A DNA stretch of 64,000 nucleotides from Stieleria sp. JC731 (GCF_020966635.1 NZ_JAJKFQ010000026.1:99778-163777); one strand, 5' to 3'; shown: positions 38,629-49,474, counted from the stretch's first letter. Numbers and translations: made by a program. Notes: generated from the letters alone by a model not told the origin.

Positions 38629-40617
38629 CTACTGTTTACGTAAAACCAACAACCAATCCTCCGCCGGATCACCCGCTGGGCTTTTGATCAACACCCGACC
38701 TCCTGCGACAACCGAGCGCTGCCCGCCTTGGATCAATGGACCTCCGGTTCTTGGGTTGAACCAGCTAACGAGGAAGGCTCCGCTTGCGTCTGATAGATCC
38801 ACCGCGACGTCACTGCCATCGGGAAGATAGACGAGGTAGATTTCGTCAGTCTTGCAAAAGCAATAGCAACGGTTGCCGTGCTCAGGATTGCCAACGAGGT
38901 CATCACGGTTTTGCATTTCCCAAAAGGGAATCGTCTCGTCGGCAAAGAATCCGAGCGCGATCCTGCAGTAGTCCCAGCTCCGATCGCGGCTTCGCCAGTC
39001 TTCACAGATGATATCGTTCTCGTCGAACTGATAGCCGAAGTAATACTCGTTTCCGGCACCTCCCCCCATCAAATGCCCCCATAAAGTCAGCTTGCGAACT
39101 TCATGCTCGGTGTATGCCATCTCGCCTTTTCGGTCATGCCCATCAAAACCGTTGTAGCCTAAGTCGGGACACTGACCGTGGGCGGCACTTCCGGATTCGT
39201 CGAATGCGACCACCCATGGCTTGCCTGCGTCCGTGGATTCGCGAACCCAATGAACGGTTTGTTGATGTGTCGTTTCCAGGCTACTGTTCTGCAGTGACAC
39301 ACCTGTCAACTTTGACTTATCGCCCAACAAGGGGCGGTAGACTTTCTCCTGTTGCTCCGGATAGGTATGGATAACGATCGGATGGTCGTAGGCATCTAGG
39401 CTTGCGATGTAATCGATCATCGCTTGCTGTTGCTGTGTTGACTGAGTGTTCTCCTCACCCAAGTTCCAATTCAAGGCCAACTCGTGACCGAAACGCGCAA
39501 TGATTTCGCGACAATACAACCGGCGTTGCGGTCCTAGGTCACCACCGTCAAGGGACTCTGCTACCGTGTTGCTTCCCTTGCCGCCCCGACGATGATCATC
39601 GTTTTCCGTTTCTTGAAGTTTGAAGTGAAGATACATCCCAAGCTTCGTCGCATGGTCGAACACGATTCCCCATTGATCTAACTTGCTGCAGTCATAGTGC
39701 ATCTTGTCGTCGCGATGGATGAACGGCCAAACGTTGTCACCATCACCGCCAGCGTTGTAGGTTAGAAATGAGAATGCGTTGCATCCCTTACCAGCCAAGT
39801 AGTTGATCGCACCGATCAATCCCTTGCCCTTACCGTCCTTCCAGGTTGGGTCGCCGTCCTGCCAGTCGCGAATGTGCGGCTGCCAGGTCTTCAGCGGTGC
39901 TTTCTTCGCATTCCCGGCAATCGTATTGTCAAAGTCCGCGTACGCCAACAATGTCTCAGGAGCATCCGCGCCGGCCTTCAAAAAGTACCGACCGCTTTCT
40001 TGATGTCGCAGGTACCGCTTTCCAACATACTGCAATCGTCCATGGGCACGAAAATCGCGACCGGTTTTATCCGACGGCTTGATGTCGACCGTGCCGCTGA
40101 CGCTATCGAAAGGTGCCACCGGATCACGAACCGAATCAGGATCGATCGCAATCATCGATCCGCGTTCAAATGAAACCGTCCACTTCCAAGGTCCAGAACG
40201 ATCGGCTGCGAAATGAGCTTTCCAAGTGGTACCCGACTGAGCCGACGATTGCCCCGCATGACCATCCGCAGCGAAGTACCCCGGAACACAAAACGACGTT
40301 CCATCATCATGGGTAAACGTTACCTGCATTCGATAATCGGTGAATGGGTTGGGCGAGTTGTCTTGCTCGTGCGCATATGGACCGTCCAGCACCAATGTCA
40401 GCTTGTGCCAACATTTGGGCTCACCTTCAAGCGTCGTCGTCCCATTGCCGTCTGCATGGCGAGGCAACTGAAGTGGTTCGCTGCTGACAGGTTTCGTGGG
40501 GCTGGTTAGTTGGCTTAGCTCGTCCGCGAAGGCCTGCTGCGCCAACGCGATACAAGTCAACACACTCAAACCGATCAAGGCGAGCGCCCCGGCAGACCGT
40601 TGATTGGAGAACCACAT
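38629..40617 (-). CDS. Secreted DUF5060/DUF4038-type glycoside hydrolase-like protein
   Basis: A 662-residue exported protein. A signal peptide covers about residues 1-31 (hydrophobic [16 protein letters not shown], then AFA). An N-terminal beta-sandwich (about 50-180) fits DUF5060 ([31 protein letters not shown]). A TIM-barrel-like region follows, with likely acidic catalytic residues in NWNLGEEN and VAFDESGSA. The last 90 residues resemble the putative collagen-binding domain found at the end of such proteins ([24 protein letters not shown]). It probably cleaves a plant or algal polysaccharide side chain; specificity is not readable. The sulfatase upstream on the same strand suggests attack on a sulfated glycan. 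Confidence 0.82.
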   Translation of the reverse strand: MWFSNQRSAGALALIGLSVLTCIALAQQAFADELSQLTSPTKPVSSEPLQLPRHADGNGTTTLEGEPKCWHKLTLVLDGPYAHEQDNSPNPFTDYRMQVTFTHDDGTSFCVPGYFAADGHAGQSSAQSGTTWKAHFAADRSGPWKWTVSFERGSMIAIDPDSVRDPVAPFDSVSGTVDIKPSDKTGRDFRAHGRLQYVGKRYLRHQESGRYFLKAGADAPETLLAYADFDNTIAGNAKKAPLKTWQPHIRDWQDGDPTWKDGKGKGLIGAINYLAGKGCNAFSFLTYNAGGDGDNVWPFIHRDDKMHYDCSKLDQWGIVFDHATKLGMYLHFKLQETENDDHRRGGKGSNTVAESLDGGDLGPQRRLYCREIIARFGHELALNWNLGEENTQSTQQQQAMIDYIASLDAYDHPIVIHTYPEQQEKVYRPLLGDKSKLTGVSLQNSSLETTHQQTVHWVRESTDAGKPWVVAFDESGSAAHGQCPDLGYNGFDGHDRKGEMAYTEHEVRKLTLWGHLMGGGAGNEYYFGYQFDENDIICEDWRSRDRSWDYCRIALGFFADETIPFWEMQNRDDLVGNPEHGNRCYCFCKTDEIYLVYLPDGSDVAVDLSDASGAFLVSWFNPRTGGPLIQGGQRSVVAGGRVLIKSPAGDPAEDWLLVLRKQ

Positions 40618-40799
40618 GACAATCTCATTGAATAGACTTCGGCAGAAGTGAACGGTCAGATTGTAAAGGTTCGCAATAGGCTCGGTGCGTCAGAATGTTT
40701 CTGGAAAACAACCAGTTCGAAAACAGTGGCGAACACTCGGCAAATTTGCCCGCGCAGACAACACCGGTTTAGGAAAGCAATAGTTCAGAAACCAATATT

Positions 40800-42239
40800 T
40801 TATGGTCTGCCGCGGCGGTCACGACGCGTTGTACTTTCCCAATGGTCGTATGCCGATTTCAAACGTTCGAAGTCCAATGGTCGTTCAACTCGCAAGTCAC
40901 GCTTTTCAGCAATGTCTTGCGACAAGTCAAACAGGAATTCAGATGACTTATTGGGAGCTGCCTCACTGACATATTTCAAGCTTCCCTCGCGGACCGCTTT
41001 CCAGACCTTTTCGCCACGCTGTTTACGCCAGAACAGTTGACGCCCTGGAAACTTTCTGTCACTGGAAACCTGTCCAACGATATCGATTCCTTCGAACGAC
41101 TTCCCGTCGTTGCGTTTGACTCCTGACAGTTCCGCAATCGAACGCGTAAAATCAAATGTCAAACACGGAATGTCGCTTTCTGTATTCGGTTCGATTCGAC
41201 CGGGCCAACGAATGATCCCCGGAACCCGGATTCCTCCTTCGAACGTTGATCCCTTGTGTCCTGACAGTGGTGCGTTGCGGGCGCTTTTGGTTCCGCCGTT
41301 GTCACTCGCGAAGATGACTATGGTGTCATTGGCAAAACCATGGCGATCGAGTGTCTCTAGGATATCCCCTATCCTGCGATCCATATGCTCGATCATCGCG
41401 ATGTACGTTTCCGGTGGCGCGTTTCCTTGATTCCAAAGCGGCGAGTCCAAAGGCAAAGGGTTCGCTTGATCGTCATCTGGCCCCTGGAATGGCGAGTGTG
41501 GACAGGTATAGGGCAGGTACAGAAAGAACGGTGTCTGGGTGGACTGATCATTGAGGAATTCGATCGCTTCGTCGGTTGCCAGATCTGTGAAGTATCCCTG
41601 TGACGCGATCGGCTGCCCTTGGCGAAACAGGTTGTATCCGGCAACGGTGTCCAAGTAGTGGAAATAGTCCATGCCGCCACCGATACAATAAAACGTGCGA
41701 TCGAAACCATGATGATGCGGTGCGAACTTAGTCTCGTATCCCAAATGCCACTTGCCTGTAATCGCGGTACGATAGCCAGACTTCTGCAGCAATTGGCCGA
41801 TGGTCAATTCGTCAGCGGGGAGTCCCAAATCATTCGTTTCTCGCAGTCGAACGGCATCGTCGTATCTCCCGACATTCCCAGTGCCGATCGCGCATTCCAA
41901 GCCACCGATCCATTGCTGGTATCGCCCAGTTAAGAAAGCCGCTCTCGTTGGCGTGCACTCCGCACCGTTCGCATAATGGTTTGTCAGCCTAACTCCTTGA
42001 GAGGCCAATCGATCGAGATTGGGAGTCTTGATATCAGTCCGGCCAAAGCATCCCAGATCGCCGTAGCCCAGATCATCGGCCAGGATGAATACAAAATTCG
42101 GTCGACCTTCCGAATCGCCATTCGCCGCGAACGAAACCGAAGCTTGCGTTAAAAGTCCGACAACAGCGCACAAGGCGATAGCGGCGAAACGCTTTGGCGA
42201 ATGAGATCTGCAACTCTGTCTGTCTAGTGACTGCGACAT
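40800..42239 (-). CDS. Secreted sulfatase (formylglycine-dependent)
   Basis: A 479-residue type I sulfatase. The chosen ATG at 42239 gives a signal peptide ending near VSFAAN; the frame extends to 42386 but without sense. The Ca-binding Asp pair is in FILADDLGYGD, and the modification site is C95 in ECTPTRAAFLTGRY (C-x-P-x-R), where Cys is turned into formylglycine. A further motif is TAITGKWHLG, and IFASDNGGTK supplies the distal metal ligands. It probably removes sulfate from a carbohydrate in the periplasm or outside. It lies 182 bp upstream of the glycoside hydrolase gene, so the two may act together. The maturation enzyme is not in the window. Confidence 0.92.
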   Translation of the reverse strand: MSQSLDRQSCRSHSPKRFAAIALCAVVGLLTQASVSFAANGDSEGRPNFVFILADDLGYGDLGCFGRTDIKTPNLDRLASQGVRLTNHYANGAECTPTRAAFLTGRYQQWIGGLECAIGTGNVGRYDDAVRLRETNDLGLPADELTIGQLLQKSGYRTAITGKWHLGYETKFAPHHHGFDRTFYCIGGGMDYFHYLDTVAGYNLFRQGQPIASQGYFTDLATDEAIEFLNDQSTQTPFFLYLPYTCPHSPFQGPDDDQANPLPLDSPLWNQGNAPPETYIAMIEHMDRRIGDILETLDRHGFANDTIVIFASDNGGTKSARNAPLSGHKGSTFEGGIRVPGIIRWPGRIEPNTESDIPCLTFDFTRSIAELSGVKRNDGKSFEGIDIVGQVSSDRKFPGRQLFWRKQRGEKVWKAVREGSLKYVSEAAPNKSSEFLFDLSQDIAEKRDLRVERPLDFERLKSAYDHWESTTRRDRRGRP

Positions 42240-42720
42240 GCAAACAAATAAAATCACGTGGATCCCCCATCCATTTAATTGCAATAATAGTCTGTCAGCT
42301 TTGCGTTCGGGGTTCCCGGAAGTGGGTTCCACCGCAAACCAGGCGATTTTTCTGGGCACGAGAGCCAGCTGTTTGCGAACGACCAACAGTGAGGTGATCC
42401 TCAGAAACTAGCAAGCGCACTTCGCGAGCTTGCTGCAATTGTCGAGATTTCCAGTGCTTTGATTATGAGTGACGCGATGGTCTGTCCGGCGAAGATCAGC
42501 GCCGTGAATACCAACGACCGCTTGGCGATTAATGACGACCAAGCGACGCTGCCCGAGGAGCCCGAAGCGTTCTTAATGAAGGCATTTTGAGAATGACCGT
42601 GGCGACGCAACAGTGCAAATGATCCAAAGCAATGATTAACGTCATAGCCGCGAAATCTTGCGATTTAGTGATTGTAGCACAGTCCCCGCGGGCTTACCTG
42701 ATGGATAGCACGCTTTTGTT
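42240..42720. other. 481 bp gap between patatin and sulfatase genes
   Basis: It contains the sulfatase promoter region near 42240-42330 and the 3' end of the patatin gene transcript. A 69-codon open frame at 42401-42610 (minus strand) has a hydrophobic half but no other support. I see no RNA gene or repeat. Confidence 0.4.
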
Positions 42721-45700
42721 TTAGTTGTCGTCGTCTATTTTCTCGTCTTCAACATTTTGTTTGACTCCGGTTTTCTTTCCCCTCGATCGATTGTTTTTTT
42801 GCGGCGGCTTCTCGGCCTGACCGCTGTGAAAGCTTGATTGAAGTTCGGATTCATTTAGGAACCCCAGACACCAGGACCTTGCGAGAGCGCATCGGACGCG
42901 GCGTAGGTCAATTTTCTTGAGTCCGACATCCAATTGATGCCGCATCTCGGCGGAAACCAGATCCAACGCATCAGCACCAATCGGCAGTGATTTATCGATG
43001 TCCGCTGCAAAACCAAGGACACCTTCATCCGCAACCAGTTGTTCTTGCAGATCAAGTAGGAAGTCATCGAGGCGATCGGCACCATGGACCTCAGCGACTC
43101 CACGAGCCACTCGTCCCCAGGCCGACGTCACACATTGCGCAAAGGAAACGGTAGAGACATGTTCGCTGCCAAGAAAAATTGATCGCTCCATTTCGATCAA
43201 TTCGGCGATGATTTGATCGATATCTCTCAGTACGTCGTGAATGTTTCCGTACCGTGCACCTTGGATCTCTGTATCACGGTTTTGCCGCTGCCCATAGATC
43301 GTTGACGCAATCCGTTCGCAAAGATCGATTAGCTTTTCACGCCCTCCGACTTGAAATGCGGCGTGAGGACGGCCACGGTGAATCTCTTGACTGGCAACCG
43401 CAATACAAGTCAAGTGTGCCCCCAGTAACGCGAGCATTTCACGGGTATTTGTCTTCTTGTTGGATTCGCAGATGATTGCGTCCCAAAGAATTCCGCACCA
43501 GCCGTGTCGATTGACTCCCAGAGCGTTGATGTCATTAATCACCGCAGTTCGGTAAGCACTGCGGACATCGGCATTTCCTTCGTAACGACGCAACCAAAAA
43601 TCGGCACAGTTTGCCCCTCGCGACCGATGGTGCAACCGCTCGGTCTCTCGTTGAAAAGTCGGAAACGCATACGTGCGACTCGGCCAGATCGCTTCGCTAT
43701 AGATATCGTCTTTCAAATACGATTTCTCTTCGTAGCATGCGAGCCGATAGGCGGTCAAAAGTCGTTCACGCATGACTTCAAAAAGTGGCTGCTCGATGGT
43801 CGATGAAACGCGTTCAGTTTGCCGCGAATCGATCACGCTTCCCGGTTGGCGAAGGCAATAGTCAAATGCTTCGGTGGGACTCGTCCCGACTTTCACATCC
43901 TCTGTCGAATCCGGTGATGACGACTGAGAAGCTGCAATACCGTCCGACCAAGGGTTCAGTTCATTGCATAAGCGAGTCGCGATGTGATAACCAAGCGTCC
44001 GATACGCGGCGACTTGCTTGTCGTTGTAGAACTGATTGACCGTCGGTTCGTCAGGAAAAGAAGGAAACAAATTGCGAATGTGCTTGATTTCGATCGGATC
44101 CGACTCCGTGATCGACATCTGGCAATAAACCAACAGGCCTTCTCTTTTGTCGGTCTTCGACTCCTTTTCAGTTTGATTGGATGGATAACGGACTCGCATG
44201 CAGATGAATGGCTGGTGAACCAACCGATCTTCGTTAATCTCCAAGCGACCAAAATCGATCGGAGCTTCGTGATCAAGATCCAAAAAACGAACGCCGTGAT
44301 CGCGAGAAGCTTGTTCACACATTCTCGCTAAGGTCCCAAGCGAATCGCCGCCAATGTTGGCGCCGGCATCGCTAACGACAATCAGATCACATCGCCGACG
44401 AAGCAATTCGCTGACCCCCAAGTAGTCCTGATAGCCTCCGTCGGCAACATAGAAACTGCGTCGGCTGTTAAACCCGGTCTGCTGGTCCGAGTTTTCGGCA
44501 AAGGTCAATGAACGAATTAATTCGGGAGATCCAATTCGCTGCACCCAACAGTAGCAAAATAGGAATGCGGCAGCCGCGACCGGTATCGACGACCAATAGA
44601 ATTCAAGCAACCAAATCGACAGACCGATCGTCAGTAACCCTGCTATTCCGGAAACGAGCACTGGTTGTTGAGACCTGATCTTGCGGGCGATCCCGGTGCG
44701 GTCGGTTCGGCGAACCCTTTGACCAATCCCGGTATTGAAGAAGTCAAGGATGATGCTTAGCCAACGATTCTCGCTCATTAGCGGCGTCACCGCGGCGCCC
44801 GATAGCGTGACGGCATCGCCTAGAGTAATGGCGGGAGAGTCAGGTGAACGTGAAAAACTGACTTGTTGACTTGGAATCGGGACCTCTCCGTCTTCAAACG
44901 AACCCGAGAAATGAGGTGTAAAGAGGAAAGGTCGCGTTGATACTCGATAGCTGCCGTTTCGCAACGATGGTGCCAGCGATGCGGCTAAGATCAATGGGTA
45001 TGGCAAGCCATCTTGGTACGACTTGATGTCGCTTAATTCCATATCACCGACGGATCGTTTTCGATTCCACGTGGGGACCAAAAAGTTCGATGACAGCTGA
45101 CGCCGATAAAATTGAAAAACTGTTCCGATGCGATGGGGTCCCAGTCCACCGACCAAGCCAAATAGGAATAGCAAACTCCAGAAGACAAGCCACCGCTTTC
45201 GCGTGATCTGATCAAAGTACGGAACGACCAACGTACTGGCGATGTCGTACTTCTGGATCATCGTCGGATAAATGGATTCCAGCAGCAACCGATTTACTTT
45301 GGCCAGATCGGCCTGGGAAGCTTCTGAAGCCTGAGATGCAATTGAACTTTCATTCGACTTTGGGTCTGCGGTGGGGAGAAGCACCGTTCGGCAAACCGTA
45401 ATCATCAATTCCTTTTGGCCCCTCGAAAGCAAAGCCTCATCTGAGTCCAGGAGAGTCGATAGCTGAGCTGGTAGGGCGCCGGGGAAATTCGCATCGAGTT
45501 TAGGGAACGTCGAAAACGATTGCCCCGAAGGAGTCAATTGGTAGATCAAGAAGGTAGTTAGACGTTGATCACCAAGATGTTTATTGATCGCCGCCAAGTC
45601 ATTGAGTTGCCTACCACGCAGAACTTTGTATCGGTTTCGTTCTTGGTCAATGGGTAAGAACGGTCCGGCAAATCCTGCCGACTCGTTGTCAAACAGGACA

Positions 45701-47109
45701 CACGTGACATACGCGTACGCGGCGCCAGCGACACGACGGGGCAGCGACCAAACTTTCGTGATCTCTTCATCACTTTGGGCGGTCGGCGGTGGAGGCCGCG
45801 AAAAATCTTTGCTGCGAACGGAATCTCTGCCAAACATTCCGAGTCTGGAAATCGCAAGCGATTTTTGCCAGGTTGAACTCGGTGTCAAAATCGGATTTGA
45901 ATTTACATCCTCGAGTGATTCTGGCTGACTACTGGAAATCCCCATCACAGACTCGTATGAACCAACCACTTTCCAGAGACGCGGCCAGTCTTGGACATCC
46001 CCAGCGACCAGATACGGGTCACGATGTCTGGTGTAACCGCTGATATCTTCTCGGCCCATCCAGTGGATGATGGAAAAGAGCAAAAACATTACCAAGACGG
46101 TCGTGACAGCGTGCTGGACATGTCGCTGCCAGGACTTGGCTTCTCCCCGTTCTGATCGAAACAAGCGATCGCGCCCCAGAAAGACGATGATTTGTATTCC
46201 GGCTGCCGCGATTGCAAAGTACTGCGCGTACTTATTGAGATAAATCATCTCCGTCCCGCCGCGCACATTCGACTTGCCGTTGCCCAGATAGATTGCGATC
46301 GAACTGAGAATTGCAAACAGGAGCAGCAAGAAAGCCCCCGCCCGAAACCAATTGTGGATGCGGCGCACATTCTCATCTTCGAAACCAACGATTAATCGAT
46401 GCAGTGATATCCCCGCTTCGAAAATGACCATCAGCACAAACAGGATGAAGAAAGGCAGAAACGCGACGAGCAATTCATCGCCATATTGATACAGTCCCAG
46501 CGATCCTCCGTAGATCTCGCGAAATTGAACGTTGTCAAACGTTCTCCAGAAAAGAGCAGCGAGTGCGGCGATCACTCCCGCAGCCCCCAAATAAAATGCC
46601 AGGCTAAAAAAGAATGACCACAGGTACGCGGGGATAAAAACCAATGGGCGACTTAGATAGCCACCTATCCCAGCCAAACGTGATTGGTCAAACCTGCCAG
46701 TTTCCGGATCACGACCGAACGCGTTTCGTTTTGGATCATCATGAAATGAGTGTTCCGATGATGATTCGGAATTTGATCGATCGTGTTCGTCAGAAGACTT
46801 GGGGCGAAACTGCGAACTGAGGTGACCAGCGATATAACCGCCGCCAGAAACACTGCACAGATAGTCGCAATAACGTAGGAAACCACGATGCGACAATCCC
46901 TGTAGAAAGCCATCGTTGTAAAGCGCCGAACGGATTCCACCACCAGACAGAGCCAAACCAACGAGATGCTTTGGACGCTTTTCGCCCGGCGCAGGTTGAT
47001 CCGACTGATGTGCACGCTTCCGGCGCTCAAGAATGCATTCCCACTCTTTGATTCGCCACTGTTCAATTCGCTCTTCGCCGTGTTGCCCCTTTCTTTTCGA
47101 CTGGCTCAC
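42721..47109 (-). CDS. Large membrane protein with a split patatin-like phospholipase domain
   Basis: A 1462-residue protein. GTG at 47109 has AGGGG eight bases upstream; TTG at 47115 is the alternative. A patatin oxyanion loop GLALSGGGIRSALY lies near 52-64, and the nucleophile elbow SVSGGGY near 86-92 puts the Ser where patatins have GxSxG (first Gly is Ser here). The catalytic Asp-Gly is supplied much later by VADGGYQDYLG near 890. Between them, about 700 residues include five or so membrane helices near 165-350, a large soluble loop, one near 655-675, and two near 840-880. The last 500 residues are soluble and unknown, ending in a Lys/Asp-rich tail. It is likely a membrane-bound lipid acyl hydrolase. 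It follows the protease-hydrolase gene after about 160 bp on the same strand. Confidence 0.8.
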   Translation of the reverse strand: MSQSKRKGQHGEERIEQWRIKEWECILERRKRAHQSDQPAPGEKRPKHLVGLALSGGGIRSALYNDGFLQGLSHRGFLRYCDYLCSVSGGGYIAGHLSSQFRPKSSDEHDRSNSESSSEHSFHDDPKRNAFGRDPETGRFDQSRLAGIGGYLSRPLVFIPAYLWSFFFSLAFYLGAAGVIAALAALFWRTFDNVQFREIYGGSLGLYQYGDELLVAFLPFFILFVLMVIFEAGISLHRLIVGFEDENVRRIHNWFRAGAFLLLLFAILSSIAIYLGNGKSNVRGGTEMIYLNKYAQYFAIAAAGIQIIVFLGRDRLFRSERGEAKSWQRHVQHAVTTVLVMFLLFSIIHWMGREDISGYTRHRDPYLVAGDVQDWPRLWKVVGSYESVMGISSSQPESLEDVNSNPILTPSSTWQKSLAISRLGMFGRDSVRSKDFSRPPPPTAQSDEEITKVWSLPRRVAGAAYAYVTCVLFDNESAGFAGPFLPIDQERNRYKVLRGRQLNDLAAINKHLGDQRLTTFLIYQLTPSGQSFSTFPKLDANFPGALPAQLSTLLDSDEALLSRGQKELMITVCRTVLLPTADPKSNESSIASQASEASQADLAKVNRLLLESIYPTMIQKYDIASTLVVPYFDQITRKRWLVFWSLLFLFGLVGGLGPHRIGTVFQFYRRQLSSNFLVPTWNRKRSVGDMELSDIKSYQDGLPYPLILAASLAPSLRNGSYRVSTRPFLFTPHFSGSFEDGEVPIPSQQVSFSRSPDSPAITLGDAVTLSGAAVTPLMSENRWLSIILDFFNTGIGQRVRRTDRTGIARKIRSQQPVLVSGIAGLLTIGLSIWLLEFYWSSIPVAAAAFLFCYCWVQRIGSPELIRSLTFAENSDQQTGFNSRRSFYVADGGYQDYLGVSELLRRRCDLIVVSDAGANIGGDSLGTLARMCEQASRDHGVRFLDLDHEAPIDFGRLEINEDRLVHQPFICMRVRYPSNQTEKESKTDKREGLLVYCQMSITESDPIEIKHIRNLFPSFPDEPTVNQFYNDKQVAAYRTLGYHIATRLCNELNPWSDGIAASQSSSPDSTEDVKVGTSPTEAFDYCLRQPGSVIDSRQTERVSSTIEQPLFEVMRERLLTAYRLACYEEKSYLKDDIYSEAIWPSRTYAFPTFQRETERLHHRSRGANCADFWLRRYEGNADVRSAYRTAVINDINALGVNRHGWCGILWDAIICESNKKTNTREMLALLGAHLTCIAVASQEIHRGRPHAAFQVGGREKLIDLCERIASTIYGQRQNRDTEIQGARYGNIHDVLRDIDQIIAELIEMERSIFLGSEHVSTVSFAQCVTSAWGRVARGVAEVHGADRLDDFLLDLQEQLVADEGVLGFAADIDKSLPIGADALDLVSAEMRHQLDVGLKKIDLRRVRCALARSWCLGFLNESELQSSFHSGQAEKPPQKNNRSRGKKTGVKQNVEDEKIDDDN

Positions 47110-47272
47110 AATCAATGCCCCTAAGATGCTACTGATTCCAAGGTACCACAGAGGGGTTCCAGTCTAGCACGAAAGCCCCCCGACTGGTTCAATCGAAAGA
47201 CAAAAACCGTGTTTTTAAGCGGCTGAAACTACTGACTGGGCAACGTCTGCTAGTGGGGGGATTCTTTCCATC

Positions 47273-49474
47273 TTAAAAGACCAAACGTTTGACCGGAGGA
47301 TCAGCTTTGGACCCGCGGAGATGACGAATAACCGAATTCATCAATTCAACTTGGTTGTCAAATGATCCATGCGTTTGCTGAATTTGATTCTGGCCGTCGG
47401 AAACAAAACGGTCTGTTGCGACTTGGACGTTCTTTTTGGGGATCTCGGGGGCAAAGCTTTCTTGCCATCGCTGAACGTCAGGATTGATCCGTTCACCAGC
47501 ACGTCGGGATTGTGGAATATGCCAAAAGTCCGTTGGATAATCGGGATGATCGGTTTGATGCAGCCATTGCAATCCCAGCAAGGGTTCTTTGTGATTGACT
47601 TCTAATGCGCGACTGACAAGGTAAAGCAGTGACTTGCCATAGGGGCCGACGCGATCATCGCGTTCGAGCGTGTCGGAAAGGACATGAATATAAAACTCTT
47701 TAGGGGAAAGGACCTGTTTTTCGATCGCCCGTCCGTAGGTTGCGTTTGCAAATTCGACGCTGCATGCTGGCGCAAACAATCGACACGAAGCGATATTGAT
47801 TGGCTTTCGCTCGAAGCGTTTTAGCCAGTGTCCGATCGGAAGTGAGCCAGCGGAATGACCGATCAGATGGACCTGCATGTCTTCGACTTGATTGCGAAGT
47901 TTTTCCAGACTGGCAAGCAACAGTGTCAATCCTTTGCCTCGTCCGATCGCCGCCTCCGCGTTTTGTTTCATCTGCGTCCAAACCGGTTTGACCAGCAAAT
48001 GTTGGCAAGCAACTTCGACAGCTCGATCAGTTGCATCACTGACCTGTTCGGCGATCGCATCCACCCAACCGATCGATTGGGCTCTTGACGGAGGCTGAAA
48101 AAATCGATGCAAGCTATCGTCCAGGATTCCTCGGATCGAGTCGAGGAAACTTGTTCGCCAGGTAACGAACAGCGGATAGATTCCATTGGAAAGAAAATAG
48201 GGCGCCATCGCTTCGACGCGGCGAAGCGAGTCGGCTTCACTGTTGAGCCCGCCGTGAAAATAGATCATCAGCTGCAACTTGCCAGCGGTTAGTCCCCGAT
48301 GGTTATTCAGCCATCGCAAGGGCAAATGATAAGCCAATTCATCCACCGAATCGGCGACGTCATCAAAACCAACTCGGCGGCGGACAACGCGACCATCGTT
48401 TTCCAGCACAACGGTCAATCCATATGCTTCTTCACGACTGAGAGGTACGTCCGTTCCATGGACGTGTGTTGATTCATCGTGATCCCACAGCCAACCGGGA
48501 CGCCGTGTCGCGGCGAAGGCGAGCGAATCGACGCGAAAGCTGTGCAGCGAATTCGCGCCGGTGCTTGAAACGAAGGCCTCCGTTTCACCGCTTTCGGCGT
48601 CACCATCAATGGACACCGTCGGGACTGCCGTGGGCGCGCCCATGACGGCAACCCAAGCATCTAACGCATTGTCCGCCCAATCGTCGTATGGCAGCAGCGC
48701 AAATCCATGGTAACCCCACTCGGTTCCCCAGGAGTTTTGCACGATGAAACCGCGTGGTTCGTAGCCGATAATCGCGAAGGCATGTGCACCGATCGAAGGG
48801 GTGGATCCGGTTCTGGAAATGATCGGTATGTCAACGTCGCTGCTGTCAACTTGCCAACCTTGATGGACCATGGCAGAAGCGTACACGGCGCCCACTTCGT
48901 AGATCGCAGCTTGCAAGTCATTTATCGAGAGACGGTCGATTCGGTAGTAGGCTCCTAGCGGACGTGTCGCAGCATCGATCTGCCACCGGTCGCGTTCTTC
49001 CCCGAGAGGAGCTTGCTTTTCAGGCCATAATTCTTGCAAACAAACACCGTGCTTGTGATAGCCTTTGACCGCGCAACGGCAACTGCTGCCCTCATAGTCT
49101 TCACCTTCCCATTCGTCATAGATTCGGGCGAGATGATAAAGCTGAAAGGGACTCACTAAAGGTGCGTTCGCTTTCTCAAGGTCAATCGCCAACAAACCAC
49201 GATCACTTCGCGGTAGATGCAGCACCAAGTCTCGCCACAGCACAAAGTTAATGACCGACGCCAAGCCGAATCCTGTGCATGCACCCTCTTGCCCCTGATC
49301 CAAAACCATTCGCCGGAAAAACGGCAAAGCTAATTCAGTGTCTCGTTTGGTAGGCCATCGAGGCGGCAGCGAAACGAGTCGCGGTTGAAATGGACGGTCC
49401 CGATGGTCGACACGGTCGGGACGCGCATCCAAAACAAAAGGACGATCACCAATGTGAATTTCATTGCGAGGCAT
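47273..49474 (-). CDS. Papain-like (C1) peptidase fused to an alpha/beta hydrolase
   Basis: A 733-residue protein without signal peptide. Residues about 1-275 form a C1-type cysteine protease: Q60 and C66 in DQGQEGACTGFG (the six-residue spacing matches papain Q19/C25), the His in GAHAFAIIGY and the Asn in QNSWGTEWGYHGF. After an Ala/Thr linker, residues about 380-640 are an alpha/beta hydrolase: oxyanion MIYFHGGLNSE near 403, nucleophile elbow LIGHSAGS near 538. The rest is unknown. The fusion is unusual: it could be a lipase or esterase controlled by proteolysis, or two hydrolases aimed at one target. It is the first gene of a probable two-gene unit with the membrane patatin gene. Neither has a recognisable regulator nearby. 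Confidence 0.85.
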   Translation of the reverse strand: MPRNEIHIGDRPFVLDARPDRVDHRDRPFQPRLVSLPPRWPTKRDTELALPFFRRMVLDQGQEGACTGFGLASVINFVLWRDLVLHLPRSDRGLLAIDLEKANAPLVSPFQLYHLARIYDEWEGEDYEGSSCRCAVKGYHKHGVCLQELWPEKQAPLGEERDRWQIDAATRPLGAYYRIDRLSINDLQAAIYEVGAVYASAMVHQGWQVDSSDVDIPIISRTGSTPSIGAHAFAIIGYEPRGFIVQNSWGTEWGYHGFALLPYDDWADNALDAWVAVMGAPTAVPTVSIDGDAESGETEAFVSSTGANSLHSFRVDSLAFAATRRPGWLWDHDESTHVHGTDVPLSREEAYGLTVVLENDGRVVRRRVGFDDVADSVDELAYHLPLRWLNNHRGLTAGKLQLMIYFHGGLNSEADSLRRVEAMAPYFLSNGIYPLFVTWRTSFLDSIRGILDDSLHRFFQPPSRAQSIGWVDAIAEQVSDATDRAVEVACQHLLVKPVWTQMKQNAEAAIGRGKGLTLLLASLEKLRNQVEDMQVHLIGHSAGSLPIGHWLKRFERKPINIASCRLFAPACSVEFANATYGRAIEKQVLSPKEFYIHVLSDTLERDDRVGPYGKSLLYLVSRALEVNHKEPLLGLQWLHQTDHPDYPTDFWHIPQSRRAGERINPDVQRWQESFAPEIPKKNVQVATDRFVSDGQNQIQQTHGSFDNQVELMNSVIRHLRGSKADPPVKRLVF

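Noticed and set aside
42401..42610. 69-codon minus-strand frame with a hydrophobic half
   Set aside because: No ribosome binding site or homologous motif; treated as intergenic.
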